Source: Alteromonas sp. KUL42 (GTDB lineage: Bacteria > Pseudomonadota > Gammaproteobacteria > Enterobacterales > Alteromonadaceae). Taken from it: a DNA stretch of 64,000 nt. The notes under the pieces were generated by a model. It saw only the letters and a program-made list of their open reading frames with translations, was not told where the DNA came from and did not search any database. Numbering within the stretch: position 1 is the stretch's first letter; the number at the start of each line of letters is the position of its first letter. Made by a program: the position numbers and the translations under genes. This document shows positions 37,055-48,266 of the stretch, one piece after another. The stretch is from the NCBI RefSeq assembly GCF_006538325.1, contig NZ_BJKK01000002.1, positions 124,001-188,000 of the forward strand, in the 5' to 3' direction.

Positions 37055-38400
37055 CCTTTTTTTGGAGTTTAGGGGCTTTTATCTTAGCTCTTGGCATTTT
37101 AGTTGCGGTACACGAATGGGGACACTTTTATGTTGCCCGCAGGTGTGGCGTACAAGTTGAACGGTTTTCTATTGGATTTGGAAAGCCAATATGGCGTAAA
37201 ACAAGTCAATCAGGCACTGAGTATGTCATTGCAATGATTCCTCTTGGCGGTTATGTGCGTATGCTTGATGAACGCGTCGATAATGTACCGCCTGAATTAG
37301 CAGATAAAGCGTTTAACAATAAACCCGTTTTACAGCGTATGGCGGTAATCGCTGCTGGTCCTGGGGTGAACTTCATCTTTGCATTTTTCGCACTTTGGCT
37401 GATGTATTTAGTTGGCCTGGAAACCGTCAAGCCCGTGATTAAAGACGTGGAGCCTAATAGCATTGCTTCGCTTGCTGGGGTAGAAAGTGGTGATGAAATT
37501 GTTAAGATAGGTGCGCGTAGTACACCCGATTGGGAAGCGGTAAACTTAGAGCTTGTTTCAAATATAGGAACTGATACTGCTGCCATTACGGTGATAAATG
37601 CAGCCGGTGTTCAAAAAGAACTGACATTTACACTCAATTCTTGGAACTTTGACCCAGATAGCGAGTCTCCATTAAGCAGCTTGGGACTTACTCCGTTTAG
37701 ACCTGACCCAACTTTACAGGTTGGCTTTGTAGGAGAGGGGAGTGCAGCACAACAAGCTGGGTTACAACCTGGTGATACGCTAATAGCACTTAATGGCGAA
37801 ACGTTGTCTTCGTGGAATGCTTTAGTAGATGAAATTGTTGATAAACCTGGAGAAAGCATCACGCTTGAAATAGAAAGGGATGGACAACGACAGACACTAC
37901 ATGCCACGATAGCGCGCCGAGATACACCACAAGGGCAAAGTGGGTATTTGGGGGTCAGCCCAACGTTTGAACCATGGCCAGAGGGGTACGTGTTTACCCA
38001 CCAATATGGCATTATTGAGGCTATTGGAAAGGCGCTAGATAAAACGTGGCGTCTTATGACATTAAGTATAGAGATGATCGGTAAGCTAATCACTGGTGAT
38101 GTATCGGTGAAGAATTTAAGCGGCCCGATTTCAATTGCTCAAGGTGCAGGAACAAGTGCAGGTTATGGACTTGCCTATTTCTTGAGTTTTCTTGCCTTAA
38201 TAAGCGTAAATTTAGGCATTATTAATTTATTACCCTTGCCCATGCTTGATGGTGGTCATCTCATGTTTTATACAGTTGAATGGCTTACAGGCAAACCTGT
38301 ACCCGAAGTGGTGCAGGAATGGGGATACAGAATAGGCGGCGTGCTTTTGTTTACGATCATGGGTATTGCCATATTCAACGATATTGCGCGCATAGCCTGA
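37048..38400 (+). CDS. rseP: Site-2 zinc protease RseP
   Basis: Intramembrane protease that cuts the anti-sigma factor RseA after DegS. The 450-residue protein starts at GTG inside the end of dxr. The zinc site HEWGH is in the first membrane helix (residues 22-26). Two PDZ domains follow (centres near 130 and 230), and the third zinc ligand is in NLLPLPMLDGGHL near residue 395. Four membrane helices are visible. It lies directly upstream of bamA as in other gammaproteobacteria. Confidence 0.96.
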   Translation: MLAFFWSLGAFILALGILVAVHEWGHFYVARRCGVQVERFSIGFGKPIWRKTSQSGTEYVIAMIPLGGYVRMLDERVDNVPPELADKAFNNKPVLQRMAVIAAGPGVNFIFAFFALWLMYLVGLETVKPVIKDVEPNSIASLAGVESGDEIVKIGARSTPDWEAVNLELVSNIGTDTAAITVINAAGVQKELTFTLNSWNFDPDSESPLSSLGLTPFRPDPTLQVGFVGEGSAAQQAGLQPGDTLIALNGETLSSWNALVDEIVDKPGESITLEIERDGQRQTLHATIARRDTPQGQSGYLGVSPTFEPWPEGYVFTHQYGIIEAIGKALDKTWRLMTLSIEMIGKLITGDVSVKNLSGPISIAQGAGTSAGYGLAYFLSFLALISVNLGIINLLPLPMLDGGHLMFYTVEWLTGKPVPEVVQEWGYRIGGVLLFTIMGIAIFNDIARIA

Positions 38401-38460
38401 TGAAAATCAGGTAGTACAGAACAGCTAATATAAAAAACGCGGCTAGGAAAAGAAAAATAG

Positions 38461-40938
38461 ATGAAGTTTAAACAGTTAGTAGCAGCCGGAGCCATACTTT
38501 CCAGTGCTAGCTTTGCCAACGCTGCGGTACAAGACAGTGAGTTTGTTGTAGAAGATATTCGAGTAGAAGGTCTTCAGCGTGTTGCATTAGGTGCAGCGTT
38601 AACTTATTTGCCTGTACAAGTTGGTGATGAGCTAAATACATTCAGGGTAACACAGCTAATTCGTTCGCTTTACTCGTCTACTCACTTTGAAAATGTAGAA
38701 ATTCTTCGCGACGGTAACACACTAGTAGTAAGAGTGGCAGAGCGTCCAACAATCAGTAATATCATTTTCGAAGGCAATGATGATATAAAAGATGAACAAC
38801 TACAGGATAGCTTGGATGGCAATGGTGTAAGAATTGGTGAGCCACTCGATAAGACCGTACTTACTTCTATTGAAAATGGCCTAAAAGATTTCTTCTACAG
38901 TATTGGTAAATACAATGCTGATGTTACCGCTATTATTACTCCACTGCCACGTAACCGCGTTGATCTAAAACTTCTTTTTGAAGAAGGTGATGCAGCGGAG
39001 ATCGAGCAAATTAACATTGTTGGAAACAATATATTTTCTGACGAAGAGTTAATGGAAGCTTTTGAACTTCAGTTTGATACGCCTTGGTGGGATTTCTTAT
39101 CTGAAACTCGCTATCAGCAACAAACGTTGCAAGGCGATATGGAAACGTTGCGTAATTTCTATTTAGACCGCGGTTACCTGCGTTTCAATGTTGACTCAAC
39201 GCAAGTATCAATGACACCGGAAAAATCAGGTATCTACATTGCGATGAACGTCAGTGAAGGTGAACAATACACCATTTCTGATGTTGAGCTTGTCGGTGAT
39301 GTACTAGGTCACGAAGAATATATTAATGCTGTATTACCGCTAACCTCAGGTGAGTTGTATAACCAAGCAGAAGTAACCTATACCGAAGAGTTTATTAGTA
39401 AATATCTCGGTAGATTTGGTTATGCCTACCCCACGGTTACCACGGTACCTGACATCAATGATGAAGATAAGACGGTTAAGCTGACGTTGTCAGTGGATCC
39501 AGGTAAACGTATCTACGTTAACCGAATTAAGTTCAATGGTAACGTGGTAACTGCAGATAGCGTATTGCGTCAAAACGTCAGCCAGATGGAAGGTACTTGG
39601 TTATCTAATGGCCATTTAGAATCGTCAAAGAACCAACTATCTCGCTTAACATATATGGAAGAAGTTGAGTTCGAGACCGTACGTATTCCTGGTTCTGAAG
39701 ACAAAGTTGACGTTAACTTTAATGTTAAAGAGCAGCCTTCAGGGTCATTTAATGCGGGTATTGGTTATGGTGATAGAACTAAGCTCAGCCTACAGGCCGG
39801 TATACAACAAGATAACTTCTTGGGTACAGGTAAACGTGTAGGGCTTAACTTAAGTACTGTTTCGTATCAGCGCTCGGCGCAAATCTCTTATAACGACCCA
39901 TATTTTACTATCGATGGTATCAGTTTGGGTGGAACCGTAGGTTATAGTGAATTTGACGGCTCTGATTTTAACGTTATTCAGTACAACTCAAAGAGATGGT
40001 CATTAGGTGCCAACATTGGTTACCCCATTAATGAGTTTAACCGAATTAATTTTGGTTTAACGTACAGTAATGTTGAGTTATATAACCGTGGCTATTACGA
40101 GCAAACAGAACAGTTTTATAATCAGTTTACCAATGGTGACGACCCTGATGCTGCCATCAAATATGACAGCTACTTGGCCAGTGTAAGTTGGAGTAGAAGT
40201 ACATTAAACCGAGGCTTGTTCCCCACGGCAGGCTCATCACAACGCGCGTCATTTAGTATTACTACACCAAACTCAGATGTTAACTACTTCAAGACTGTTT
40301 TCGATGGCAAGTGGTACTTCCCATTGTCGCGCAACCAGCGTTGGTCATTCTTAGCACGTATGCGTTTAGGGTATGGTAACGGTTACGGTGATATCAACGG
40401 TAATGAGCAAATCCTGCCGTTTACTGAAAACTTCACGGCTGGTGGTTCTGACTCACTCAGAGGTTTTGAGAATAATACGGTTGGTCCTCGTGGTATTTTC
40501 TTAAGTAATACAGGAGCCATAGTTGGGCCGGATGGCGAACAATATCCAGTTGACCCTGAAAATGCGAATTTATCATGGTCAAATCGTAGCTTAGGCGGAA
40601 ACGCGATGGCGTTAGGCGGTATTGAGCTAATAGTTCCTACGCCGTTTGTAGAGGAAGAAATGGATAACTCCGTTCGCACAAGTTTGTTTGTGGATGTGGG
40701 TAACGTATGGGATACTGAGTTCGATTATGATCGATATCGTCAGTTTAACTTAGCGCCAACACAACGCGGCGAGCTATTGGACTATTCTGATTGGAGCCTG
40801 TATCGTAGCTCGGCTGGTATATCGGTTCAGTGGGTATCACCGATGGGACCGATGGTATTTAGCTTCTCGAAAGCGATACAGCAACGCGATGGTGACGATG
40901 CGAGATTCTTCACATTTAATATCGGTCAAACATTCTAA
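38461..40938 (+). CDS. bamA: Outer-membrane protein assembly factor BamA
   Basis: Core of the machine that inserts beta-barrels. The 825 residues comprise a signal peptide (cut after SFANA), five POTRA domains over about 25-425, and a 16-strand barrel. The L6 loop motif appears as GGSDSLRGFENNTVGPRG, where the usual VRGF becomes LRGF. The last strand ends in FNIGQTF with the terminal Phe. It is slightly longer than E. coli BamA. Confidence 0.97.
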   Translation: MKFKQLVAAGAILSSASFANAAVQDSEFVVEDIRVEGLQRVALGAALTYLPVQVGDELNTFRVTQLIRSLYSSTHFENVEILRDGNTLVVRVAERPTISNIIFEGNDDIKDEQLQDSLDGNGVRIGEPLDKTVLTSIENGLKDFFYSIGKYNADVTAIITPLPRNRVDLKLLFEEGDAAEIEQINIVGNNIFSDEELMEAFELQFDTPWWDFLSETRYQQQTLQGDMETLRNFYLDRGYLRFNVDSTQVSMTPEKSGIYIAMNVSEGEQYTISDVELVGDVLGHEEYINAVLPLTSGELYNQAEVTYTEEFISKYLGRFGYAYPTVTTVPDINDEDKTVKLTLSVDPGKRIYVNRIKFNGNVVTADSVLRQNVSQMEGTWLSNGHLESSKNQLSRLTYMEEVEFETVRIPGSEDKVDVNFNVKEQPSGSFNAGIGYGDRTKLSLQAGIQQDNFLGTGKRVGLNLSTVSYQRSAQISYNDPYFTIDGISLGGTVGYSEFDGSDFNVIQYNSKRWSLGANIGYPINEFNRINFGLTYSNVELYNRGYYEQTEQFYNQFTNGDDPDAAIKYDSYLASVSWSRSTLNRGLFPTAGSSQRASFSITTPNSDVNYFKTVFDGKWYFPLSRNQRWSFLARMRLGYGNGYGDINGNEQILPFTENFTAGGSDSLRGFENNTVGPRGIFLSNTGAIVGPDGEQYPVDPENANLSWSNRSLGGNAMALGGIELIVPTPFVEEEMDNSVRTSLFVDVGNVWDTEFDYDRYRQFNLAPTQRGELLDYSDWSLYRSSAGISVQWVSPMGPMVFSFSKAIQQRDGDDARFFTFNIGQTF

Positions 40939-40996
40939 ATATAAAAGTAGGCAGAGCATTTCTCGCCTAATATAAGATGCAAAAAAGGAGTTCCTT

Positions 40997-41513
40997 TTGA
41001 AACAGATGGTTAAACATATCGTTGCTGGTGCAATGTTAGGTAGTGCTCTAGTTAGTACGTCAGTAATGGCTGAGCTAAAAAATCGCAGTTGTTGATGTTC
41101 AAGGTATTTTCCAAGCAATGCCACAAGCTGCTGAAATTCAAAACTCAATTCAAGCTGAGTTTAAAGATCAAATTGAAGAAGTGAATCAATTGCAGCGTGA
41201 TGGTCAATTTTATGCAGAGCGTTTACAACGCGATGCAGCGACCATGAGCGATGCTGAAAAGAAAGAACTAGAACAAAAAATCTTAACAGTGCGCGAACAA
41301 TTGGCACAAAAAGGCCAGCCGCTTCAGCAGAATATTCAACGTCGCAGCAATGAAGAACGCAATAAGTTACTAGGCTTAATTAAGCAATCTATCGATGCGG
41401 TTGCTGCAAAACAAGGTTATGACTTAGTGCTTAATGCAGGTGCAGTTGCATTTGCTAACGAAGAACACGACCTTTCTGAGAAAGTACTAGAACAAGTTAG
41501 CAAAACTAACTAA
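40997..41513 (+). CDS. skp: Periplasmic chaperone Skp (OmpH), split by a one-base homopolymer frameshift
   Basis: Chaperone that carries unfolded outer-membrane proteins to Bam. A TTG start with AAGGAG 6 nt upstream opens a signal peptide (IVAGAMLGSALVSTSVMA). The frame then breaks at an A6 run (41077-41082). Removing one A gives AELKIAVVDVQGIFQAMPQ and continues to the stop, 171 residues in all. The remainder is the helical Skp tentacle region ending in GYDLVLNAGAVAFANEEHDLSEKVL. Without correction only a 31-residue peptide is made. An error in the sequence is more likely than loss. Confidence 0.88.
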
Positions 41514-41580
41514 TTCACTGCTCGGTGTTAACATCTTCAAGGAGTTAACGCTGCCCTTGAAGGTAGTGCAGTAAATATCT

Positions 41581-41618
41581 ATCAGGCCAACTCCTAAAGG
41601 TGTTGGTCTGATTTGTTT
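41581..41618 (+). terminator. Terminator after skp
   Basis: ATCAGGCCAAC (41581-41591) pairs, with one wobble, with GTTGGTCTGAT (41602-41612), followed by TTGTTTTTTG. It separates skp from fabZ, where lpxD normally lies. Confidence 0.8.
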
Positions 41619-41791
41619 TTTGCGCTTAACAGCGTATGGTTGCCGCCGTTTGTTTTTTTACGGTGAGTTTGACCATTCAAACCGATTAGAGATTGTTAGA
41701 AAAAGCGCTGAGCATAGCGGCGATGTGCATACACTCTATTTGGTTTGTTATAAACCAGTTGTAGGTCATGCTTGTATACAGGAGAAAGTTT

Positions 41792-42241
41792 TTGACCAAT
41801 TCACTTAATACCATCGAAATTCAAGAAATCATGGATCTACTTCCACATAGGTATCCGTTCCTATTGGTTGATCGCGTAACTGATTATGTCCTAGGCGAGT
41901 CTATAAAGGCCTACAAAAACGTTACCATAAATGAGCCGTGTTTCACTGGGCACTTTCCCGGACAGCCAATTTTCCCTGGTGTGTTAATTCTTGAAGCAAT
42001 GGCGCAAGCTGCGGGTGTTTTAGGTTTTAAAACAATGGGAAATAGCGATAAACTATACCTCTATGCAGGGATAGATAACGCGCGCTTTAAGCGCCCTGTT
42101 GTGCCAGGTGATCGTCTAGAGTTTGATGTTGCCTTAGTGAAAGAACGCAGAGGGATTTGGAAGTTTGCAGGTACTGCGAGTGTCGATGGCGATATAGCTT
42201 GCAGTGCAGAATTTATGTGTGCGATGAGAGAGATAGCATAA
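41792..42241 (+). CDS. fabZ: 3-hydroxyacyl-ACP dehydratase FabZ
   Basis: Dehydrates 3-hydroxyacyl-ACP in fatty acid synthesis. The hotdog-fold protein of 149 residues has the catalytic His in [14 protein letters not shown] and Glu in [20 protein letters not shown]. The start is the TTG at 41792 because CAGGAGA lies about 7 nt before it; an earlier in-frame ATG has no ribosome site. It is followed one base later by lpxA. Confidence 0.95.
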   Translation: MTNSLNTIEIQEIMDLLPHRYPFLLVDRVTDYVLGESIKAYKNVTINEPCFTGHFPGQPIFPGVLILEAMAQAAGVLGFKTMGNSDKLYLYAGIDNARFKRPVVPGDRLEFDVALVKERRGIWKFAGTASVDGDIACSAEFMCAMREIA

Positions 42242-42242
42242 C

Positions 42243-43013
42243 GTGATCCATCCTACTGCGGTAATTTCTGAAACAGCAACCATTGGTGAAAACGTTACTA
42301 TTGGGCCATTTTGTATGGTCGATGATAACGTCACAATAGGTGATGGCTGTGTACTGAAATCACATGTGGTGGTACGCGGACCAACGCGTATCGGCAGAAA
42401 CAACAAATTTTATCAATTTTCTTCTATTGGAGAAGATTGCCAAGACAAGAAATATGCAGGCGAGCCTACTGAATTAGTCATTGGTGATGATAACGAATTC
42501 AGAGAAGGTGTAACCGTTCACCGAGGCACAGTACAGGACAAAAGCATAACCATTATAGGTTCTCGTTGTTTGTTTATGGCCAATGCACATATTGCTCACG
42601 ACTGTGTATTAGGTGATGACATCATCATTGCAAACAATGTTGCGGTGGCCGGGCATGTGCATATTGATGACTTTGTTATTGTAGGTGGTGCTGTGGGTAT
42701 CCACCAATTTTGCAAAGTAGGTGCTCATGCGTTCCTCGGTGCTGGTGGCATTATTTTGCGCGATGTGCCTCCCTTTGTGATGGTTAGCGGTCAGAAAAAT
42801 ATACCACAAGGTATTAACTCTGAAGGCCTGAAGCGACGTGGGTTTGAAAAAGCTGAAGTCATGGCGATAAAGCGCGCGTATAAAGCTATTTACCGTGAAG
42901 GTAATACCTTAGATGAAGCCATGGAAAAACTGAAAGAGCCCGCTGAAGAGTACGCAGGTGTTGAGCGTATGTTGACCTTCCTGAAAACGGCTGAAAGGGG
43001 CATTATTCGTTAA
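42243..43013 (+). CDS. lpxA: UDP-N-acetylglucosamine acyltransferase
   Basis: First step of lipid A synthesis. The 256 residues from a GTG have a left-handed beta-helix of hexapeptide repeats (for example ATIGENVTIGPF, NVTIGDGC). The catalytic-His region is ANAHIAHDCVLGDD, and a C-terminal helical domain begins at INSEGLKRRGF. Coupled to fabZ and followed by lpxB. Confidence 0.97.
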   Translation: MIHPTAVISETATIGENVTIGPFCMVDDNVTIGDGCVLKSHVVVRGPTRIGRNNKFYQFSSIGEDCQDKKYAGEPTELVIGDDNEFREGVTVHRGTVQDKSITIIGSRCLFMANAHIAHDCVLGDDIIIANNVAVAGHVHIDDFVIVGGAVGIHQFCKVGAHAFLGAGGIILRDVPPFVMVSGQKNIPQGINSEGLKRRGFEKAEVMAIKRAYKAIYREGNTLDEAMEKLKEPAEEYAGVERMLTFLKTAERGIIR

Positions 43014-43015
43014 CT

Positions 43016-44164
43016 ATGACTAAACCATTACGTATCGGCATGGTTGCCGGAGAGCCCTCTGGTGATGTACTTGCTGCTGGAATGGTTGCAGAGTTAAAGC
43101 GCCAATACCCCGATGCTATCATCGAAGGTATTGGCGGGCCTCATATGCAAGAAAATGGTTTTCATAGTTTGTTCGATATGGAAACCTTATCGGTGATGGG
43201 ATTGGTTGAAGTTCTCTCCCATCTGCCGGCAATTTTAAAAGTTAAAAAACAGCTATTAGCGCATTTCGAACAAAACCCTCCGGATATCTTTGTTGGTATT
43301 GATGCGCCTGACTTTAACTTACGTGTTGAAAAAGCACTAAAAGCTAAAGGGATTAAAACGATTCATTATGTCAGCCCAACGGTTTGGGCTTGGCGTGAAA
43401 AACGAATTCATAAAATCGCCAAAGCCACCAATCGCGTTTTGGGGCTATTTCCTTTTGAACAGCAGGTGTACGACAAGTATCAAGTGCCTTACACTTTTGT
43501 TGGCCATACCATGGCAGATGCCATCGATTTTGAACCAGACCAGCTGGCGGCCAGAACGTCCCTTGGGCTTAGTGCCGATACACCTGTACTTGCGGTACTA
43601 CCGGGTTCAAGGCGAGGTGAAGTAGAAGCACTGTTGCCTGTATTTTTAAAAACCATAGAAGCCATCCACAAGAAACGGCAGGATATTGTTTTTGTTATCC
43701 CTGCTGCGAATGAACATCGCTTTCTTCAAATTCAGGAAAAGTTGAAGGCATTTGACGATGCTGCTTCGCGTTTACCCATAAAAATTACACAAGGAACGGC
43801 GAGGGAAGCCATGATTGCCAGTGATGTCATTTTACTGGCGTCGGGCACAGCGACGCTTGAAGCTATGTTGTGTAAGCGCCCAATGGTGGCCGCGTATAAA
43901 CTTGCCCCAATAACCTATAAAATAATGCAGCGTATCTATAAAGCACCATTCTTCACATTGCCGAATCTATTGGCAAACGAAGCCATTATTCCTGAGCTGC
44001 TGCAAGACGACGTTAATGCAGAGAATATGAGCAATAAACTGCTTAACTTCTTCGAAAGTGACAATTCTGCCCTTATTTCCCGTTTCACCGACCTCCACCA
44101 TACGCTAAAATGCAATGCTGATAAAACAGCTGCAAAAGCCGTCGTGGAGGAATTGTTTGTATAA
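43016..44164 (+). CDS. lpxB: Lipid-A-disaccharide synthase
   Basis: Condenses UDP-2,3-diacylglucosamine with lipid X. The GT19 enzyme of 382 residues has [16 protein letters not shown] at the N-terminus, [36 protein letters not shown] and [23 protein letters not shown]. The stop overlaps the start of rnhB. Confidence 0.97.
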   Translation: MTKPLRIGMVAGEPSGDVLAAGMVAELKRQYPDAIIEGIGGPHMQENGFHSLFDMETLSVMGLVEVLSHLPAILKVKKQLLAHFEQNPPDIFVGIDAPDFNLRVEKALKAKGIKTIHYVSPTVWAWREKRIHKIAKATNRVLGLFPFEQQVYDKYQVPYTFVGHTMADAIDFEPDQLAARTSLGLSADTPVLAVLPGSRRGEVEALLPVFLKTIEAIHKKRQDIVFVIPAANEHRFLQIQEKLKAFDDAASRLPIKITQGTAREAMIASDVILLASGTATLEAMLCKRPMVAAYKLAPITYKIMQRIYKAPFFTLPNLLANEAIIPELLQDDVNAENMSNKLLNFFESDNSALISRFTDLHHTLKCNADKTAAKAVVEELFV

Positions 44165-44729
44165 GTTAATTGCTGGTGTAGATGAAGTAGGTCGCGGCCC
44201 ATTGGTGGGTGATGTTGTTACTGCTGCGGTTATTCTTGACCCTGCCAATCCCATAGAAGGTCTAACAGACTCTAAAAAACTCAGCGAGAAAAAGCGCGAA
44301 GCCCTCTCTCAAGAAATCAAAGAGAAAGCACTTTATTGGCATATTGGACGAGCCACCCCTGAAGAAATAGATAAGCTCAATATATTACACGCAACTATGT
44401 TAGCCATGACGCGTGCAGTGGAAGGTTTGGCGGTGACGCCTGATTTTGTGCGTGTCGATGGTAATCGTCTTCCTGCATGGAACTTCGCTGCAGAAGCTGT
44501 GGTAAAAGGCGATAGCTTACATGCTGAGATTTCCGCTGCATCTATCATTGCCAAAGTAGAGCGTGACAATGATATGCTTGTTCTACATGAAGCCTATCCG
44601 CAATACAATTTTGCCGCACATAAAGGTTATCCAACGAAAGCACATTTTGAAGCCATCGCTGAATTTGGTGTGTTAGATTGCTATCGTAAGAGTTTCAAAC
44701 CGGTTAAAGCGTTACTTGAAGAGAAATAA
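44157..44729 (+). CDS. rnhB: Ribonuclease HII
   Basis: Cleaves RNA in RNA-DNA hybrids at single ribonucleotides. The 190-residue protein has the signature [18 protein letters not shown], the [13 protein letters not shown] block and [16 protein letters not shown]. The start is the TTG at 44157, which overlaps lpxB and has GGAGG 6 nt upstream. An earlier in-frame codon would add 14 unrelated residues. Confidence 0.95.
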   Translation: MYKLIAGVDEVGRGPLVGDVVTAAVILDPANPIEGLTDSKKLSEKKREALSQEIKEKALYWHIGRATPEEIDKLNILHATMLAMTRAVEGLAVTPDFVRVDGNRLPAWNFAAEAVVKGDSLHAEISAASIIAKVERDNDMLVLHEAYPQYNFAAHKGYPTKAHFEAIAEFGVLDCYRKSFKPVKALLEEK

Positions 44730-44733
44730 CATC

Positions 44734-47700
44734 ATGTCATCGCCCTTTATTCATTTACGTGTACACAGTGACTTCTCAATGATGGACGGCCTAAATAAGG
44801 TCAAGCCCATTTTAGGAAAGGTCGCTGATTTAGGCATGCCAGCGGTAGCCATAACCGACCAAATGAATATGTGTGGTTTGGTAAAGTTTTATTCTGAAGC
44901 ACATAACTTAGGAATAAAGCCCATCATTGGTACCGATTTTTGGGTGACCAATGAGATATTTGGTGATGAACCTTTTCGATTGACCTTACTGGCTATGAAT
45001 AATGAAGGATATAAGAATATTACTATTCTTATATCTAAGGCGTATCTTCGTGGGCACTTGTCTCACCGAGCAGTTATAGATCAAGCGTGGCTAGCAGAGC
45101 ACAGTGAAGGCGTTATTGTACTGTCTGGTGCTCAGCATGGGGATATCGGCGTTGGTCTAATGAAAAATAACGCCAAAATTCTAGACAGTGCATTAGCATT
45201 TTATAAAGCACATTTTCCTGACCGTTTTTATCTTGAATTAATTCGTACTGGCAGACAAGGTGAAGAAGACTATCTTCATCTCGCAGTCAATTTAGCTGAA
45301 CAACACGAGTTGCCAGTTGTAGCGACTAACGAGGTGTGTTTCATCAGTCAAGAAGGCTTCGATGCACATGAAATTCGCGTGTGTATCCACGATGGCTACA
45401 CCTTAGACGATAATCGTCGGCCAAAACGTTACAGTGATCAGCAGTATCTTCGCACGGCAGAAGAAATGGTTGAGTTGTTTAGCGATATTCCCGAGGCCAT
45501 AGAAAACACCGTTGAAATTGCCAAGCGTTGTAATGTCACGGTACGTTTGCACGAATACTTTTTACCTCAATTTCCCACAGGGGGAATGACCACTGAAGAC
45601 TTCCTCGTTAAAGTGTCACAAGAGGGATTAGAAGAGCGTCTGGTATTCCTTTTTCCCGACGAGCAAGTGCGCCAAGAAAAGCGCCCTGAATACGATGACC
45701 GTTTACGGATTGAACTTGAAGTTATTAACCAGATGGGGTTCCCAGGTTACTTTCTTATCGTAATGGAGTTCATCCAGTGGAGTAAGGACAACGGTATTCC
45801 TGTTGGACCTGGTCGTGGTTCCGGTGCGGGCTCGCTAGTTGCTTACGCGCTTAAGATCACCGATTTGGATCCGCTAGAGTTTGATCTGCTTTTCGAACGA
45901 TTCTTAAACCCAGAACGTGTATCCATGCCCGATTTTGACGTCGACTTCTGTATGGATAGACGAGATGAGGTAATTGACCACGTTGCAGAGCTATACGGTC
46001 GTCAGGCGGTATCGCAAATTATCACCTTTGGTACTATGGCGGCGAAAGCGGTTGTACGAGATGTAGGGCGTGTTCTTGGTCACCCTTATGGTTTTGTCGA
46101 TAGAATTTCGAAGCTTATTCCACCTGACCCTGGCATGACGCTAGAAAAAGCATTTAAAGCCGAACCGCAATTACCCGAAGTATACGACAGTGATGAAGAG
46201 GTTAAAGATCTCATTGACATGGCGCGCATACTTGAAGGGGTGACGCGTAACGCCGGTAAGCATGCTGGTGGTGTGGTAATTGCTCCCACGTCTATTACTG
46301 ACTTCTCGCCACTGTATTGCGATGATGAAGGTAAAAACCCTGTTACCCAATTCGATAAAAACGATGTAGAAACGGCAGGCTTGGTTAAGTTCGACTTCTT
46401 GGGGCTTCGCACGCTGACCATTATTCAGTGGGCGATTGACATGATCAAGGAAGGTAAAAATATCGATGTTGATATTAGTGCCATTCCTCTTGAAGACGGT
46501 AAAAGCTTTAAGACATTACAAAATGCAGAAACTACGGCAGTATTCCAGCTAGAATCCCGCGGTATGAAGGAGCTGATAAAGCGCCTTAAGCCAGACTGTT
46601 TTGAAGACATCATCGCATTGGTAGCGCTTTTCCGTCCAGGTCCACTGCAGTCGGGCATGGTAGATAACTTTATTGACCGAAAGCACGGACGAGAAGAAAT
46701 ATCTTACCCTGATGCAGAATACCAACACGAATGTCTTAAAGAAATTCTAGAACCAACCTATGGCATTATTTTGTACCAAGAACAGGTAATGCAGATAGCC
46801 CAAGAAATGGCGGGCTATTCACTCGGTGGTGCTGACTTACTTCGCCGTGCAATGGGTAAGAAAAAGCCTGAAGAGATGGCCAAGCAGCGCGGTACTTTTG
46901 CCGATGGTGCCAAAGGGAATAACATAGACCCTGACTTGGCGATGAAAATTTTCGACTTGGTGGAAAAATTCGCTGGTTACGGGTTTAACAAATCTCACTC
47001 AGCAGCCTATGCATTGGTGTCTTATCAAACACTGTGGCTTAAAGTGCATTACCCAGCCGAATTTATGGCTGCGGTAATGTCGGCGGATATGGACAACACC
47101 GATAAAATAGTGACCTTGGTGGATGAATGCGACCGCATGGGTATTGAGATCCTTCCTCCAGATTTGAATGCTGGTAAATACAAGTTCACCGTTGATAGTG
47201 AAGGGCGCATAGTTTACGGCATCGGTGCTATTAAAGGGGTGGGTGAAGGACCAATTGAGGCCATCATCGAAGCCCGTGAAACCCAAGGTCAGTTCAAAGA
47301 CTTATTCGACTTTTGCGCTAAGATAGATATTAAACGGGTAAATAAAAGAGTACTAGAGAAGTTAGTTCTCGCTGGTGCAATGGATAATTTAGGTCCGCAT
47401 CGCGCAACGCTTATGGCAACATTGCCAGAAGCCTTAGCCGCCGCAGGGCAACACGCAAAAGCAGAGTCATTTGGTCAATCTGATATGTTCGGGCTATTGA
47501 CAACCGAGCCTGAAGAAGTAGAACAAGCATTTGCTGATGTGCCTCAGTGGCCGGAAAAAGTGTGGTTGGAAGGCGAAAAAGATACGCTTGGTTTGTATCT
47601 TACAGGGCATCCCATTAATCAATATGCCGATGAGCTTCGTCATTATACCGATGGTCGACTGGTTGACTTAAAACCAACGGGTAAGGATCAAATGGCTAAT

Positions 47701-48198
47701 GCTGTTGGGTTGGTACTTGGGGTTCGAGTAATGACCAACAAGCGTGGGCGTCGTTGGGCAATAGTGACACTGGACGATAAGAGTGCCAGAATAGACGTGC
47801 GATTTTTCCCAGATATGTACGAACAGTTCGAAAGTGTGCTTGAAAATGACAGAATATTGCTCATAAAGGGACAGGTCAGCTTTGATGATTTCTCTGGGGG
47901 CAATACAATCACCGCCCGTGATGTAATGGACATTGTTCAGGCACGAGAGAAAAATGCGAGAGCGCTGGCACTTAATATTGATACCCAGCTGCTCGAATCA
48001 AAGAAAATGAGTCAAATGCAATCTATCTTGCAGGCTTTTAATGGTGGAAGTTGTCCAGTTCAGTTAGTTGTGACCCATCCCGATGCGGAAGCTACATTAG
48101 CGTGCGGGGCGAGGTGGTATGTCACTCCTGAAGATCAACTTTTGCACGACCTCAAACAGTGTTTGGGAGATAAAGCCGTTTCAATTCTCTATCATTAA
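44734..48198 (+). CDS. dnaE: DNA polymerase III alpha subunit
   Basis: Catalytic subunit of the replicative polymerase. About 1154 residues. The N-terminal PHP domain shows [16 protein letters not shown]. The polymerase core has [16 protein letters not shown] and the catalytic Asp block [15 protein letters not shown] near residue 400. The fingers have [15 protein letters not shown], the tandem HhH region follows, and the OB fold begins near 980. The ATG at 44734 gives the usual [12 protein letters not shown] start. It follows rnhB as expected. Confidence 0.97.
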   Translation: MSSPFIHLRVHSDFSMMDGLNKVKPILGKVADLGMPAVAITDQMNMCGLVKFYSEAHNLGIKPIIGTDFWVTNEIFGDEPFRLTLLAMNNEGYKNITILISKAYLRGHLSHRAVIDQAWLAEHSEGVIVLSGAQHGDIGVGLMKNNAKILDSALAFYKAHFPDRFYLELIRTGRQGEEDYLHLAVNLAEQHELPVVATNEVCFISQEGFDAHEIRVCIHDGYTLDDNRRPKRYSDQQYLRTAEEMVELFSDIPEAIENTVEIAKRCNVTVRLHEYFLPQFPTGGMTTEDFLVKVSQEGLEERLVFLFPDEQVRQEKRPEYDDRLRIELEVINQMGFPGYFLIVMEFIQWSKDNGIPVGPGRGSGAGSLVAYALKITDLDPLEFDLLFERFLNPERVSMPDFDVDFCMDRRDEVIDHVAELYGRQAVSQIITFGTMAAKAVVRDVGRVLGHPYGFVDRISKLIPPDPGMTLEKAFKAEPQLPEVYDSDEEVKDLIDMARILEGVTRNAGKHAGGVVIAPTSITDFSPLYCDDEGKNPVTQFDKNDVETAGLVKFDFLGLRTLTIIQWAIDMIKEGKNIDVDISAIPLEDGKSFKTLQNAETTAVFQLESRGMKELIKRLKPDCFEDIIALVALFRPGPLQSGMVDNFIDRKHGREEISYPDAEYQHECLKEILEPTYGIILYQEQVMQIAQEMAGYSLGGADLLRRAMGKKKPEEMAKQRGTFADGAKGNNIDPDLAMKIFDLVEKFAGYGFNKSHSAAYALVSYQTLWLKVHYPAEFMAAVMSADMDNTDKIVTLVDECDRMGIEILPPDLNAGKYKFTVDSEGRIVYGIGAIKGVGEGPIEAIIEARETQGQFKDLFDFCAKIDIKRVNKRVLEKLVLAGAMDNLGPHRATLMATLPEALAAAGQHAKAESFGQSDMFGLLTTEPEEVEQAFADVPQWPEKVWLEGEKDTLGLYLTGHPINQYADELRHYTDGRLVDLKPTGKDQMANAVGLVLGVRVMTNKRGRRWAIVTLDDKSARIDVRFFPDMYEQFESVLENDRILLIKGQVSFDDFSGGNTITARDVMDIVQAREKNARALALNIDTQLLESKKMSQMQSILQAFNGGSCPVQLVVTHPDAEATLACGARWYVTPEDQLLHDLKQCLGDKAVSILYH

Positions 48199-48266
48199 AG
48201 GGTAGAGTTCGATAGATTGGACATTTCGCGTTTGCAAAGACGAGCGTAGTAAGAATAGGACATGAA

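Noticed and set aside
15934-41082. Programmed ribosomal frameshifting as the cause of the split genes
   Set aside because: The sites lack a proper X-XXY-YYZ heptamer or a downstream structure, the shifts go in both directions, and the affected families do not use recoding.
41620-41808. A 62-codon frame before fabZ, considered as an lpxD remnant
   Set aside because: It has no hexapeptide repeats or LpxD motifs and it runs into fabZ in another frame with no ribosome site of its own.
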